Assembly (NCBI RefSeq): GCF_023921125.1
Contig: NZ_CP099466.1
Span: forward strand, 868,001 to 932,000
From: Arthrobacter caoxuetaonis
GTDB lineage: Bacteria; Actinomycetota; Actinomycetes; Actinomycetales; Micrococcaceae
DNA length: 64,000 bases
Reading direction: 5' to 3'
In this document: piece after piece, positions 19,007 through 26,776 of the stretch
Numbering within the stretch: the stretch's first letter is position 1
How the letters are laid out: each line of letters begins with the position of its first letter
Made by a program: the position numbers and the translations under genes
Notes under the pieces: model-generated
The model's input: the letters and a program-made list of their open reading frames with translations, nothing else
What the model was told of the DNA's origin: nothing
The model's database searches: none

Positions 19007-20010
19007 GCTCGAATCCAGGCGTCGACGGACATGCCGGCAGCTGGAGCCGCTGGGGGAGCCGGCGCTGTGCCGGGAGTCTCTGCGGTGAGCGCTCCATAGG
19101 TTTCCGGCCGCCGGTTCTCCAGGAACGGAAAGAGGGAGAGCCAGTGGCCGCGCTGGTCCAGGTCCAGGTCAGCGACCAGCACGGCCGACTCATTCCGCGG
19201 CGCCTCGACCAGGACCCTTCCGTACGGATCGCAGATGAAGGAAGAGCCGTAGAACGTCAGGTTGCCCTCGTTGCCCCAGCGGTTCGGAACCACCATGAAC
19301 AGCCCGTTGGCGACGGCGTTGCCCGTGATCACCTTCTGCCACATGGGCTGGGTGTCCAGCTCCGGGAACTCCGGCTCGGAGCCGATGGCGCTCGGATATA
19401 CCAGCAGCTCCGCGCCGCCCAGGGAATAGATCCGGGCCAATTCCGGGAACCACTGGTCCCAGCAGGCCGGCATCCCCAGCTTCGCGCCGTCGAGCTCCGC
19501 GGGGGCGTAGACCTTGTAGGCATCCGGACCCGCCGGACCGGGACGGAAGTACAGGTTCTCGCAGTACCCGCTGGAGACCGGGATGTGGAGCTTGCGGGTA
19601 CGCGCCAGCAGCTGCCCCTGGGGAGAAACCAGGATGGAGGTGTTCAGCCCGCGACCGTCCGGTCCGTCCGCCCGCTCGTACAGCGACGCATGCACGCACA
19701 CCTCGTGCCGGCGTGCTGCCTCTGCCGCGAAGGCAAAGGTCGGGCCTGACATGAGGTCCTCGGCGACGTCCGCCGGCCGTCCGTCCGGTGAGGTGTCGGC
19801 CGGGTAGCGCGAGAGCGTCAGCTCGGCCAGGAAGACGACGGCGGCCCCCTGGTCGGCGGCGCGGGCGATGCCGTCGCGCAGTTCGTCCTTTACTGCTTCC
19901 GGATCAGGTTGCCATCGGTGCTGCACGAGTCCCACGCGAAGGGCCGGCCTGGCACTGGGCCGCTTGGCCGCAGGCGAGCGCAGGGCACCGGTGCGGGTGA
20001 TCTCAATCAT
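19003..20010 (-). CDS. Carbon-nitrogen hydrolase, N-carbamoylputrescine amidase-like
   Basis: This 335-residue nitrilase-superfamily enzyme carries the triad Glu63 (LAELTLSRYP), Lys140 (RTRKLHIP) and Cys183 (PACWDQWFPE). CWDQWFPE, YPSAIGSEP and the C-terminal NRRPETYGAL closely resemble AguB, which hydrolyses N-carbamoylputrescine to putrescine, CO2 and ammonia; a beta-ureidopropionase-like role is the main alternative. The ATG at 20010 has GGAGG 6 bases upstream and is preferred over a longer form. It lies 38 bases after an aminobutyraldehyde dehydrogenase gene in a polyamine operon. Agmatine deiminase, the usual preceding enzyme, is not recognisable here. Confidence 0.8.
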   Translation of the reverse strand: MIEITRTGALRSPAAKRPSARPALRVGLVQHRWQPDPEAVKDELRDGIARAADQGAAVVFLAELTLSRYPADTSPDGRPADVAEDLMSGPTFAFAAEAARRHEVCVHASLYERADGPDGRGLNTSILVSPQGQLLARTRKLHIPVSSGYCENLYFRPGPAGPDAYKVYAPAELDGAKLGMPACWDQWFPELARIYSLGGAELLVYPSAIGSEPEFPELDTQPMWQKVITGNAVANGLFMVVPNRWGNEGNLTFYGSSFICDPYGRVLVEAPRNESAVLVADLDLDQRGHWLSLFPFLENRRPETYGALTAETPGTAPAPPAAPAAGMSVDAWIRA

Positions 20011-20048
20011 GGGAAACCTCCGGAGGATGGAAGGGTGGGCGGCCCGCC

Positions 20049-21542
20049 TTAGCGGACCCGGAAAACCGTGTCCTGCCATTCCTTGTGGGCGGCAGCATCG
20101 CGGCTCATCATGACGTGCTTGATATTGGTGTACTCCTCGAGCGAATACGCTGACATGTCCTTGCCGAAGCCGGAGGCCTTGTAGCCGCCGTGCGGCATTT
20201 CGGAGACGATCGGGATGTGGTCATTGACCCACACGCACCCTGCGGCGATTTCCTCGCTGGCCCGCAGGGACCGGGTCAGGTCACGGGTCCACGCTGAGGC
20301 TGCCAGGCCGTAGGGAGTGTCATTAGCCAGGGCGATGCCCTCGTCATCGGATTCGAACGGCAGGGCGGTGAGGACGGGGCCGAAGATCTCGTCCTGGACG
20401 ATTTCGGAGTCCTGGGCCGCACCGGTCACCAGGGTAGGCCGGTAGAAGGCACCGGCGGAAAGGGCACCGCCCGGAGCTTCGCCGCCGGCGAGGATTTTAG
20501 CTCCGGCTTCCCGGGCACGGTCCACGAATGCTGCGACCTTGTCCCGGTGGGCGTGGCTGATCAGTGAGCCGAGGTCGGTGTCCGGATCCGTGGGGTCCCC
20601 TACAACGACGGCATCCATCAGCTCGGCGACTCGTGCCGTGAACTGTTCGAAGAGCGGTGCCTGGACGTAGGCGCGGGTGGCCGCCGTGCAGTCCTGCCCG
20701 CCGTTGATGATGGAACCGGCAACCGCGCCGTGGGCGGCAGCTTCAACGTCGGCGTCGTCGAAGACCAGGAACGGGGCCTTGCCGCCCAGCTCCAGGTGCA
20801 CCCGCTTCGCGGTCCGGGCAGCCATTTCCATGATCCGGCGTCCGACGGCGGTGGAGCCGGTGAAGGAGGTCATGGCCACGTCCGGGTGGGTCACCAGCGC
20901 TTCACCGGCGACGAGGCCGGAACCGGTGACGATGTTGATGACGCCGTCCGGGATTCCCGCAGCGGCAGCAGCCTCGGCGAAGAGCAGCGATGTGGCGGGG
21001 GTCAGCTCACTTGGCTTGAGCACGATCGTGTTGCCGGCAGCGATCGCGGGCAGGATCTTCCAGCCGGCCATCTGGAGCGGATAATTCCACGGGGAGATCG
21101 AACCGATGACGCCGATGGGCTCCCGGCGGATCATGGAGGTGCCGCCCGCGCCGTATTCCCCGGCAGCCAGGCCGTGCAGCTGGCGGGCAGCGCCGGCAAA
21201 GAAGGACACATTGTCCACGGTCCCGGGCACATCGAATTCAGTGGACATGCGGATGGACTTGCCGGTCTGCGCGGTCTCCAGTTCCGCCAGCACTGAAGCG
21301 CGTGCGTCGAGTTCGGCGGCCAGGGCAAGCATCGCCTCGGAACGCTCTCCGGGGGTACGCCGCGACCAGGCGGCATACGCCTGCTTGGCGGCAGCGACGG
21401 CGTCGTCCACGTCCTGGACACTGGCGTACTTCAGGGTCTCGGCGGCCTCGCCGGTCGCCGGGTTGATCCGGGTGGCTTCTTCTCCGCGGCCCTGGCGGTA
21501 GCTGCCGTTGATAAAGAGGTGGCCTTCGGTGAACTCGTGCAT
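20049..21542 (-). CDS. Gamma-aminobutyraldehyde dehydrogenase (PatD/PuuC-like)
   Basis: This 497-residue NAD(P)-dependent aldehyde dehydrogenase has general base Glu251 (LELGGKAP) and catalytic Cys285 in GGQDCTAATR. GQDCTAA(T/C)R is typical of PatD-type 4-aminobutyraldehyde dehydrogenases, distinct from the GQxC of betaine-aldehyde enzymes. It would convert 4-aminobutanal, made from putrescine by oxidase or transaminase action, to GABA. The ATG at 21542 is chosen because GGAG lies 6 bases upstream; a second ATG at 21554 has none. It is the fourth gene of a five-gene operon reading from the amidohydrolase to the nitrilase. Confidence 0.85.
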   Translation of the reverse strand: MHEFTEGHLFINGSYRQGRGEEATRINPATGEAAETLKYASVQDVDDAVAAAKQAYAAWSRRTPGERSEAMLALAAELDARASVLAELETAQTGKSIRMSTEFDVPGTVDNVSFFAGAARQLHGLAAGEYGAGGTSMIRREPIGVIGSISPWNYPLQMAGWKILPAIAAGNTIVLKPSELTPATSLLFAEAAAAAGIPDGVINIVTGSGLVAGEALVTHPDVAMTSFTGSTAVGRRIMEMAARTAKRVHLELGGKAPFLVFDDADVEAAAHGAVAGSIINGGQDCTAATRAYVQAPLFEQFTARVAELMDAVVVGDPTDPDTDLGSLISHAHRDKVAAFVDRAREAGAKILAGGEAPGGALSAGAFYRPTLVTGAAQDSEIVQDEIFGPVLTALPFESDDEGIALANDTPYGLAASAWTRDLTRSLRASEEIAAGCVWVNDHIPIVSEMPHGGYKASGFGKDMSAYSLEEYTNIKHVMMSRDAAAHKEWQDTVFRVR

Positions 21543-21595
21543 TTGGTGCTCCATGGATCGTGGTGGAAAAGGTAAGGGTCGGGTCGTGTGCGGGG

Positions 21596-21973
21596 TCAGC
21601 CGCCGGGGGCGGTCAGGTAGATCTTGCGCAGCGTCTGAGTGACATCCCACCGGGTGCGGGTGCCGGCAGTGAGCCGCATCAAGGTGTGCGGTCCCAGCTC
21701 CTGAACCGATTCCACGGACCCGCCGGGGGAGAGGAACTGGACGGTGGCACGGCCGGAGAGCACCACGAACACTTCATCGGCTTCGGTGTCATACATGCCG
21801 CCTTCGGTCATTTCCCAGACTCCGAGGTCCACCCCGCCAAAGCTGCCGAGTTCCTGGACGGCCGTGGACGGAGTTCCGGCGGCCGCCGCGGCGGCCGGAA
21901 CCGGCTCGTGCACCAGGTCGAAGGTATCAGGGTGGACGGCTGCGCCGGCGGGCAGCCCGGTCACCGCGCTCAT
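21596..21973 (-). CDS. Cupin-domain protein (DUF861-like)
   Basis: The 125-residue single-domain cupin matches the DUF861 pattern: VWEMTEGGMYDTEADEVFVVLSGRATV. It has few metal-binding histidines, so it may not be an oxygenase. Family members occur next to amine oxidases and ureidoglycolate enzymes without clear biochemical roles. The start ATG overlaps the stop of the upstream FAD oxidoreductase as ATGA, so the two are coupled. It may bind or sense an intermediate, but this is a guess. Confidence 0.7.
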   Translation of the reverse strand: MSAVTGLPAGAAVHPDTFDLVHEPVPAAAAAAGTPSTAVQELGSFGGVDLGVWEMTEGGMYDTEADEVFVVLSGRATVQFLSPGGSVESVQELGPHTLMRLTAGTRTRWDVTQTLRKIYLTAPGG

Positions 21974-23415
21974 GAGTCGAATCCCATGCCGACGGCGTCC
22001 ATTGCCTTGAGCCACAGCCCGCGGCGTCCCTGGCTGCGGTCCGCGCGGACCATGGCAGCTGTCGTCACCTTGACGCCCAGCCAGGCCACGGGTTCGGGCG
22101 GGAACGGAAGAGGCTTGCGTCTGACCATCTGCAGCCGGGTCCGTTCCGTCTCCTGGCCGGAGAGCAGATCCAGCATGACGTTGGCGCCGAACCGGGTGGC
22201 ACCGACCCCCAAGCCCGTGAAGCCTGCCGTGTAGGCAACCTTGCCGCCGTACGCGCTGCTGAAAAAGGCAAAGAAACGGCTGCAGGTATCAATGGCCCCG
22301 CCCCACGCATGGCTGAAACCAAGGTCCTTCAGCTGCGGGAACGTGGCGGCAAAGTGCGCGGCGAGGCGTTCATAGGTCTCCTCGCGGTGTTCGTATTCCG
22401 GCTTCATCGACCTGCCGAAGTGGTAGACGGCGTCATAGCCGCCGAACAGGATGCGCTCGCGCCCGTCGCTGCCGGTGGTGAGGCGGTAATAGTGGAAGCG
22501 GTTATTCAGGTCGCTGAGACCCTGCCGGTTGTGCCAGCCCAGGCCGGCGAGCTGCTCCGGACTCAGCGGCTCGGTCATGAGGGCGTAGTCGTAGACCGGA
22601 ACGGTGTGCAGCCGGGTCCGCTTGAGCAGGGACGGAAACACGTTCGTGGCCAGGGCCACCCGCTCCGCCGTGACCGTGCCGCCGTCCGTGGTGAGCCGGA
22701 CGGTGCTTCCAGCGTTCTCGATGCCGCGCACCGGAGTGTGTTCGTAAATCTCGACGCCTGCATCCAGTGCCGCACGCTGCAGGCCCCAGGCCAGCCGCGC
22801 CGGGTTCAGCATGGCCGTGCTCGTACGGTCCCAGAGACCGGCGAGGTACAGCGGGGAATCCAATTCCTTGCGGACTGCTTCGCGGTCCAGGAACACCAGA
22901 TCCGGGTTGTCCCCGGCTGCTTCCGCTTCTTCGGCCAGCCACTGCACCTGGTGCTGCTCGGTGGCAACCGACAGGCTGCCGGTCCATTCAAAGCCGCAGT
23001 CGATGCCGTAACGCTCCACGGCCTGGGCAATTTCGAGCAGGTTTTCCCGGCCCAGGCGGTCCAGCTCAGCTGCTTCGTCCGGCAGGTGCTTCAATCCGTT
23101 GGCTTCGCCGTGGGTCAGGGAAGACTCGCAAAAACCTCCGTTTCGCCCGGACGCAGCCCAGGCGATCCGGGAACCTTCCAGCAGGACAACCCGCCGTCCG
23201 GGGTCGCGCTCCTTGGCCATCAGGGCGGTCCACAGTCCGGTGTAACCGCCGCCCACGACGGCGAGATCGGTGCTGGTGTCTCCGGCCAGGGCCGGATGAG
23301 GCTCCGGACGGTCGGGATCATCCAGCCAGTAGGCGTCCCGGGACGCTCCGCCCAGGGCCCGGGCCACGCGGGCTTTGTCGTACTGGACCTCGGCGAGGTC
23401 GTAGGAGGTCATCAT
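21970..23415 (-). CDS. FAD-dependent amine oxidoreductase (PuuB / DAO family)
   Basis: This 481-residue flavoprotein has a Rossmann FAD motif (LAVVGGGYTGLWTALMAKERDPGRRVVLLE) and SGRNGGFCESSLTHGEANG, as in gamma-glutamylputrescine oxidase PuuB. Later DAO-family blocks (FGGYDAVYHFGR, HAWGGAIDTCSRF, YTAGFTGLGVGATRFGANVMLDLL) follow. It should oxidise a primary or gamma-glutamylated amine to an aldehyde with release of ammonia and peroxide. PuuA, which makes the glutamylated substrate in E. coli, is not in the window. It overlaps neighbours on both sides by 4 bases (ATGA). A paralogue is encoded at 33891-35276. Confidence 0.8.
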   Translation of the reverse strand: MMTSYDLAEVQYDKARVARALGGASRDAYWLDDPDRPEPHPALAGDTSTDLAVVGGGYTGLWTALMAKERDPGRRVVLLEGSRIAWAASGRNGGFCESSLTHGEANGLKHLPDEAAELDRLGRENLLEIAQAVERYGIDCGFEWTGSLSVATEQHQVQWLAEEAEAAGDNPDLVFLDREAVRKELDSPLYLAGLWDRTSTAMLNPARLAWGLQRAALDAGVEIYEHTPVRGIENAGSTVRLTTDGGTVTAERVALATNVFPSLLKRTRLHTVPVYDYALMTEPLSPEQLAGLGWHNRQGLSDLNNRFHYYRLTTGSDGRERILFGGYDAVYHFGRSMKPEYEHREETYERLAAHFAATFPQLKDLGFSHAWGGAIDTCSRFFAFFSSAYGGKVAYTAGFTGLGVGATRFGANVMLDLLSGQETERTRLQMVRRKPLPFPPEPVAWLGVKVTTAAMVRADRSQGRRGLWLKAMDAVGMGFDS

Positions 23416-25145
23416 GCTGAGGGGATCCTTTGGAGAGGGGATGCGGATGCGGCGGCGGCACGGTCAAAGACAGGTGAGCCTGCAACCATCGCAAGGTCCA
23501 CCCGCAGTGAGGAGAGTGCCTGGCGAGGCAGGTCGAAAGGGTTGGCGGAGTGAACGGCGAGGTCCGCCGGTGCTCCGGGTACCAGGCTGCCGCCCGGGGA
23601 ACGGTTCAGCCAGGCTGAACCCGAGGTGTAGGCGGCCATTGCGGCCTGCAGGCTGATCGCCTGGTCCGGAAGCAGGGCAGGCGCATCGGGATAGTCGGGG
23701 TGCGCCCGGTTGACGGCGACATGGATGGCCTGCCACGGGTCCGGGCTGGACACCGGCCAGTCCGAGCCCATGGCCAGCCGGGCTCCCGCGGCAGCAAGTC
23801 CCGCGAAGGGGTACTGCCAGGCCGCGCGCTCGGGGCCCAGGAGCGGCACAGTCAGTTCAGTCATCTGGTCGTCGTTGCAGGCCCACAGTGCCTGCGCGTT
23901 GACGGTGACGTCCAGTGCCGCGAAGCGGGCGACGTCGTCGGGATGGATGATCTGCAGGTGCGCCATGTGGTGCCGGCCTGCGCTGCCGGGGTTTGCCGAG
24001 CGCGCAGCGGCGACGGCGTCGAGGCCGGTGCGCACGGCGCGGTCGCCGATCACGTGCATGTGCAGGTCAAACCCAGCTGCGTCGAGCGCAGCGGACACTG
24101 CGTGCAGGACCTCGGAGGAGAGGTAGAGCAGCCCGCGCTCGCCGGACGGCTCCGGTCCGGCGCAGGCACAGGGCCGCAGATAATCCTCCAGCATGGCCGC
24201 GGTGCAGTTCTCCGGCACGCCGTCCACCATGATCTTGGCGCTGCGGGTGCTGAATCCCGCGGCGTCGTTCAGCTTCCGCCGCTCGAGGAGGGACTCCACC
24301 AGAGCGGGAACCGTCTCCACCGTGGTGCTGCGCGGAATCCACAGCGCACCGCTGGCACGGGCTGTCAGCTTCCCCGCCGCTGCAAGGGACCGGTACGCCG
24401 CTGAGGCATCGGGATAGCCGCCGTAATGCCCCAGGATCGCTTCCTGCCATCCGGTGACGCCGACTGAAAACAAATGGTCCTGGGCATGGAGGATGCCGGC
24501 TTCGAGCTGGGCATCGGTGACCTCCGGCAGGACGCGGGCGAGAAGTTCCATGGCACCTTCGTGCAGGGTCCCGCTAGGGGTGCCGTCCGCATGCCGTTCG
24601 ATCCTGCCGTCCGCAGGGTCCGGTGTGGAAGCCGTGATTCCGGCCAGCTCGAGTGCCCGCGAGTTTACCCATGCACTGTGGTGGTCGCGGTTGATGAGGT
24701 AGACGGGACGGTCCGGAACGACGGCGTCGAGGAGGTCTGTGCCCGGGTAGCCGCCGGGGAAGTCGCCCTTGTACCAGCCGCCGCCGGTGATCCAGCCGGC
24801 GTCGTTGCCCGGTTCGGGGGGAAGCGCCGCGTGCTCGCGGATGCGGTCAAGACAGGCCCGGGCTCCGCTGAGTTCGGCGAGGTCGCAGCCCAGGCGTTCT
24901 ACCCCGGCATAGGCTGCGTGGACGTGGGCGTCAGTGAAGCCGGGGGAAACCAGGCGCCCGGCCAGATCGATGGCCTGGGTAGAGGGACCGCTCCACGCCC
25001 GGAGCTCGTCGTCGCTTCCCACGGCAGTGACGACGCCACCGGACACGGCGACGGCACTGGCGCCGGGGACCAGCCGCCTGCCGTCGAACACTGCTCCGGA
25101 ATGGAAAACCCATTCTGCGTTTGGCACGGGTACCTCGTATTTCAT
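23412..25145 (-). CDS. Amidohydrolase-3 family metal-dependent hydrolase (YtcJ-like)
   Basis: The 577-residue protein has the amidohydrolase barrel with the HxH metal motif in FTDAHVHAAYAG. A carboxylate-rich middle section, a metal histidine in LHMHVIGDRAV, HMAHLQIIHPDD and the catalytic Asp in AMGSDWPVSSPDP follow. The YtcJ branch includes N-acyl amino acid and formamide hydrolases; substrate is not predictable. As first gene of the operon with a PuuB-like oxidase, it may release an amine from an N-acyl or N-formimino precursor. The true start may be the GTG at 25127, which has GAGG 5 bases upstream, rather than the ATG at 25145. Confidence 0.8.
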   Translation of the reverse strand: MKYEVPVPNAEWVFHSGAVFDGRRLVPGASAVAVSGGVVTAVGSDDELRAWSGPSTQAIDLAGRLVSPGFTDAHVHAAYAGVERLGCDLAELSGARACLDRIREHAALPPEPGNDAGWITGGGWYKGDFPGGYPGTDLLDAVVPDRPVYLINRDHHSAWVNSRALELAGITASTPDPADGRIERHADGTPSGTLHEGAMELLARVLPEVTDAQLEAGILHAQDHLFSVGVTGWQEAILGHYGGYPDASAAYRSLAAAGKLTARASGALWIPRSTTVETVPALVESLLERRKLNDAAGFSTRSAKIMVDGVPENCTAAMLEDYLRPCACAGPEPSGERGLLYLSSEVLHAVSAALDAAGFDLHMHVIGDRAVRTGLDAVAAARSANPGSAGRHHMAHLQIIHPDDVARFAALDVTVNAQALWACNDDQMTELTVPLLGPERAAWQYPFAGLAAAGARLAMGSDWPVSSPDPWQAIHVAVNRAHPDYPDAPALLPDQAISLQAAMAAYTSGSAWLNRSPGGSLVPGAPADLAVHSANPFDLPRQALSSLRVDLAMVAGSPVFDRAAAASASPLQRIPSA

Positions 25146-25233
25146 TTGGGGTCTTTTGCGGGTTTTAGCCCAGCGCTTTTCCGGAACGCAGAAGCAAAAT
25201 GAATCCCATTCATACGTCAGATTGCTTCTATAA

Positions 25234-25262
25234 AACGGGAGACCGTTGACTCTGTCAACGGT
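25234..25262. promoter_or_regulatory. Operator-like element AACGG-GAGA-CCGTTGAC-TCT-GTCAACGGT
   Basis: Two overlapping palindromes sit 89-111 bp upstream of the amidohydrolase operon. One is AACGG(N4)CCGTT at 25234-25247; the other is ACCGTTGAC(TCT)GTCAACGGT at 25242-25262, with perfect 9-bp arms. They form three consecutive half-sites of CCGTTGA type. A related AACGG(N3)CCGTTGA occurs in the lrp-potD intergenic region. This is probably a repressor or activator site for polyamine genes. The rest of the 25146-25332 gap shows no gene. Confidence 0.55.
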
Positions 25263-25332
25263 GTGGCCGAAGTTGCCTGAAGAGTTTACGCGCGGGAAAT
25301 AGAGGGTGGCTTTCCCGTCTCGCAGGTCTGGG

Positions 25333-25378
25333 ACGCACCGCAGCGGAGGCCCGGATCCGGGCCTCCGCTGCGGTGCGT
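25333..25378. terminator. Perfect 46-bp palindrome downstream of aminotransferase gene
   Basis: Every one of the 23 base pairs matches, centred on CCCGGATCCGGG. It lies 6 bases past the stop of the aminotransferase gene on the minus strand, so it is most likely its factor-independent or L-shaped terminator. No T tract follows. The absence of any built-in loop is unusual. Confidence 0.6.
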
Positions 25379-25384
25379 GCGGTG

Positions 25385-26758
25385 TCAGCCTTCGGTGTAG
25401 CCGTCCGCTATCTCCATGACTTCGTCCAGGATGGCCAAGCCGGTCCGTGCGTCCTCGTCCGTGATGTTCAGCGGCGGAACGACATGGAAGCGGTTGAAGT
25501 TGGCGAAGGGCAGCAGGCCGCGTTCCTTGCTGGCGCCAATCAGCGCGTTCATGGCCGGGCTGGAGGCTCCATAGGGTGCCAGCGGTTCGCGGGTTTCGCG
25601 GTTCTTGACGAATTCAATGGCCCAGAAGGCACCGGTGCCGCGGACCTCGCCGACACTGGGGTGCTTCTCCGCCAGGGCCGCGAGCCCGGGGCCGAAGACG
25701 TCCGTTCCCAACCGTGCCGCATTTTCGACCATGCCCTCGTCACGCATGGCGTTGATCGTCGCCACGGCTGCGGCACAGGCCAGCGGATGGCCGGAGTAGG
25801 TGAGTCCGCCGGGGTACGGAGTGTCCGCGAAAGTCGCTGCGATCTCATCGGAAATCGCCACGCCGCCCAGCGGAACGTAGCCGGAGTTGATCCCCTTGGC
25901 GAAGGTCAGCAGGTCCGGCTCTACGCCCTCGGCATGTTCAACCGCGAACCACTTGCCGGAGCGCCCGAAGCCGGCCATCACTTCATCGGCGATGAACATG
26001 ATTCCGTACTTGCGGGTGAGTTCACGGACACCGGCCAGGTAGCCCGGCGGCGGAACCATGATGCCGGCCGTGCCGGGAATGGATTCCAGGACCAGCGCGG
26101 CGAACGCGCCGGGGCCTTCGAGCAGGATGAGCTGCTCCAGGTGGTCCAGGGCGCGCTGGCATTCCTCTTCCTGGGTGGCAGCGTGGAACTGGGTGCGGTA
26201 CAGGAACGGGATATGGAAGTGGACCGTACCGGATGTGCCGTAGTCGTTCGGGATACGGCGCGGGTCACCCGTGACATTCACGGCCAGGGCGGTGCCGCCG
26301 TGGTAGGAACGGTAGCCGGAAAGGACCTTGTACCGCCCGGTGTGCAGCCGCGCCATCCGGATCGCGTGCTCAATGGCGTCGGCGCCGCCGTTCGTGAAGA
26401 AGACCGTGTCCAGGTTGCCGGGGGTCAGCTCGGAAACCAGCCGGGCAGCCTCGGACCGGGCATCGTTGACGTACTGCGGTGCTATGGTGCACAGCTTGCC
26501 GGCCTGCTCCTGGATGGCGGCAACGACCTTTGGATGCTGATGGCCAATGTTGGTGTTGACCAGCTGGGAGGAGAAGTCCAGCAGCTTGCGGCCTTCCCCG
26601 TCCCAGACATAGGAACCCTCGGCGCGGGTGACCGTCATGGGCGTGATTTGCTTCTGTGCAGACCAGGAGTGGAAGACATGCTTGCGGTCCAGCTCGTAGG
26701 CCCGGCGTCCGGCGGCCAGTTCCTCTTCGGTGACTGCCGTTTCGGTAGTGGTGCTCAT
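25385..26758 (-). CDS. Class III omega-aminotransferase
   Basis: This 457-residue PLP enzyme has the cofactor lysine at Lys288 (LLTFAKGINSGYVPLGG), the Asp motif IADEVMAGFGRSGKWFA and NGGADAIEHAIRMARLHTG. Close relatives include taurine:pyruvate and beta-alanine:pyruvate aminotransferases. AAGGAG lies 8 bases before the ATG. It is co-transcribed with mmsA, 18 bases upstream. The pair would turn beta-alanine or 3-aminoisobutyrate into malonate or methylmalonate semialdehyde and then acyl-CoA. That pathway reading comes from context; the substrate is not set by visible residues. Confidence 0.82.
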   Translation of the reverse strand: MSTTTETAVTEEELAAGRRAYELDRKHVFHSWSAQKQITPMTVTRAEGSYVWDGEGRKLLDFSSQLVNTNIGHQHPKVVAAIQEQAGKLCTIAPQYVNDARSEAARLVSELTPGNLDTVFFTNGGADAIEHAIRMARLHTGRYKVLSGYRSYHGGTALAVNVTGDPRRIPNDYGTSGTVHFHIPFLYRTQFHAATQEEECQRALDHLEQLILLEGPGAFAALVLESIPGTAGIMVPPPGYLAGVRELTRKYGIMFIADEVMAGFGRSGKWFAVEHAEGVEPDLLTFAKGINSGYVPLGGVAISDEIAATFADTPYPGGLTYSGHPLACAAAVATINAMRDEGMVENAARLGTDVFGPGLAALAEKHPSVGEVRGTGAFWAIEFVKNRETREPLAPYGASSPAMNALIGASKERGLLPFANFNRFHVVPPLNITDEDARTGLAILDEVMEIADGYTEG

Positions 26759-26776
26759 AGCGATGCTCCTTCGTTC

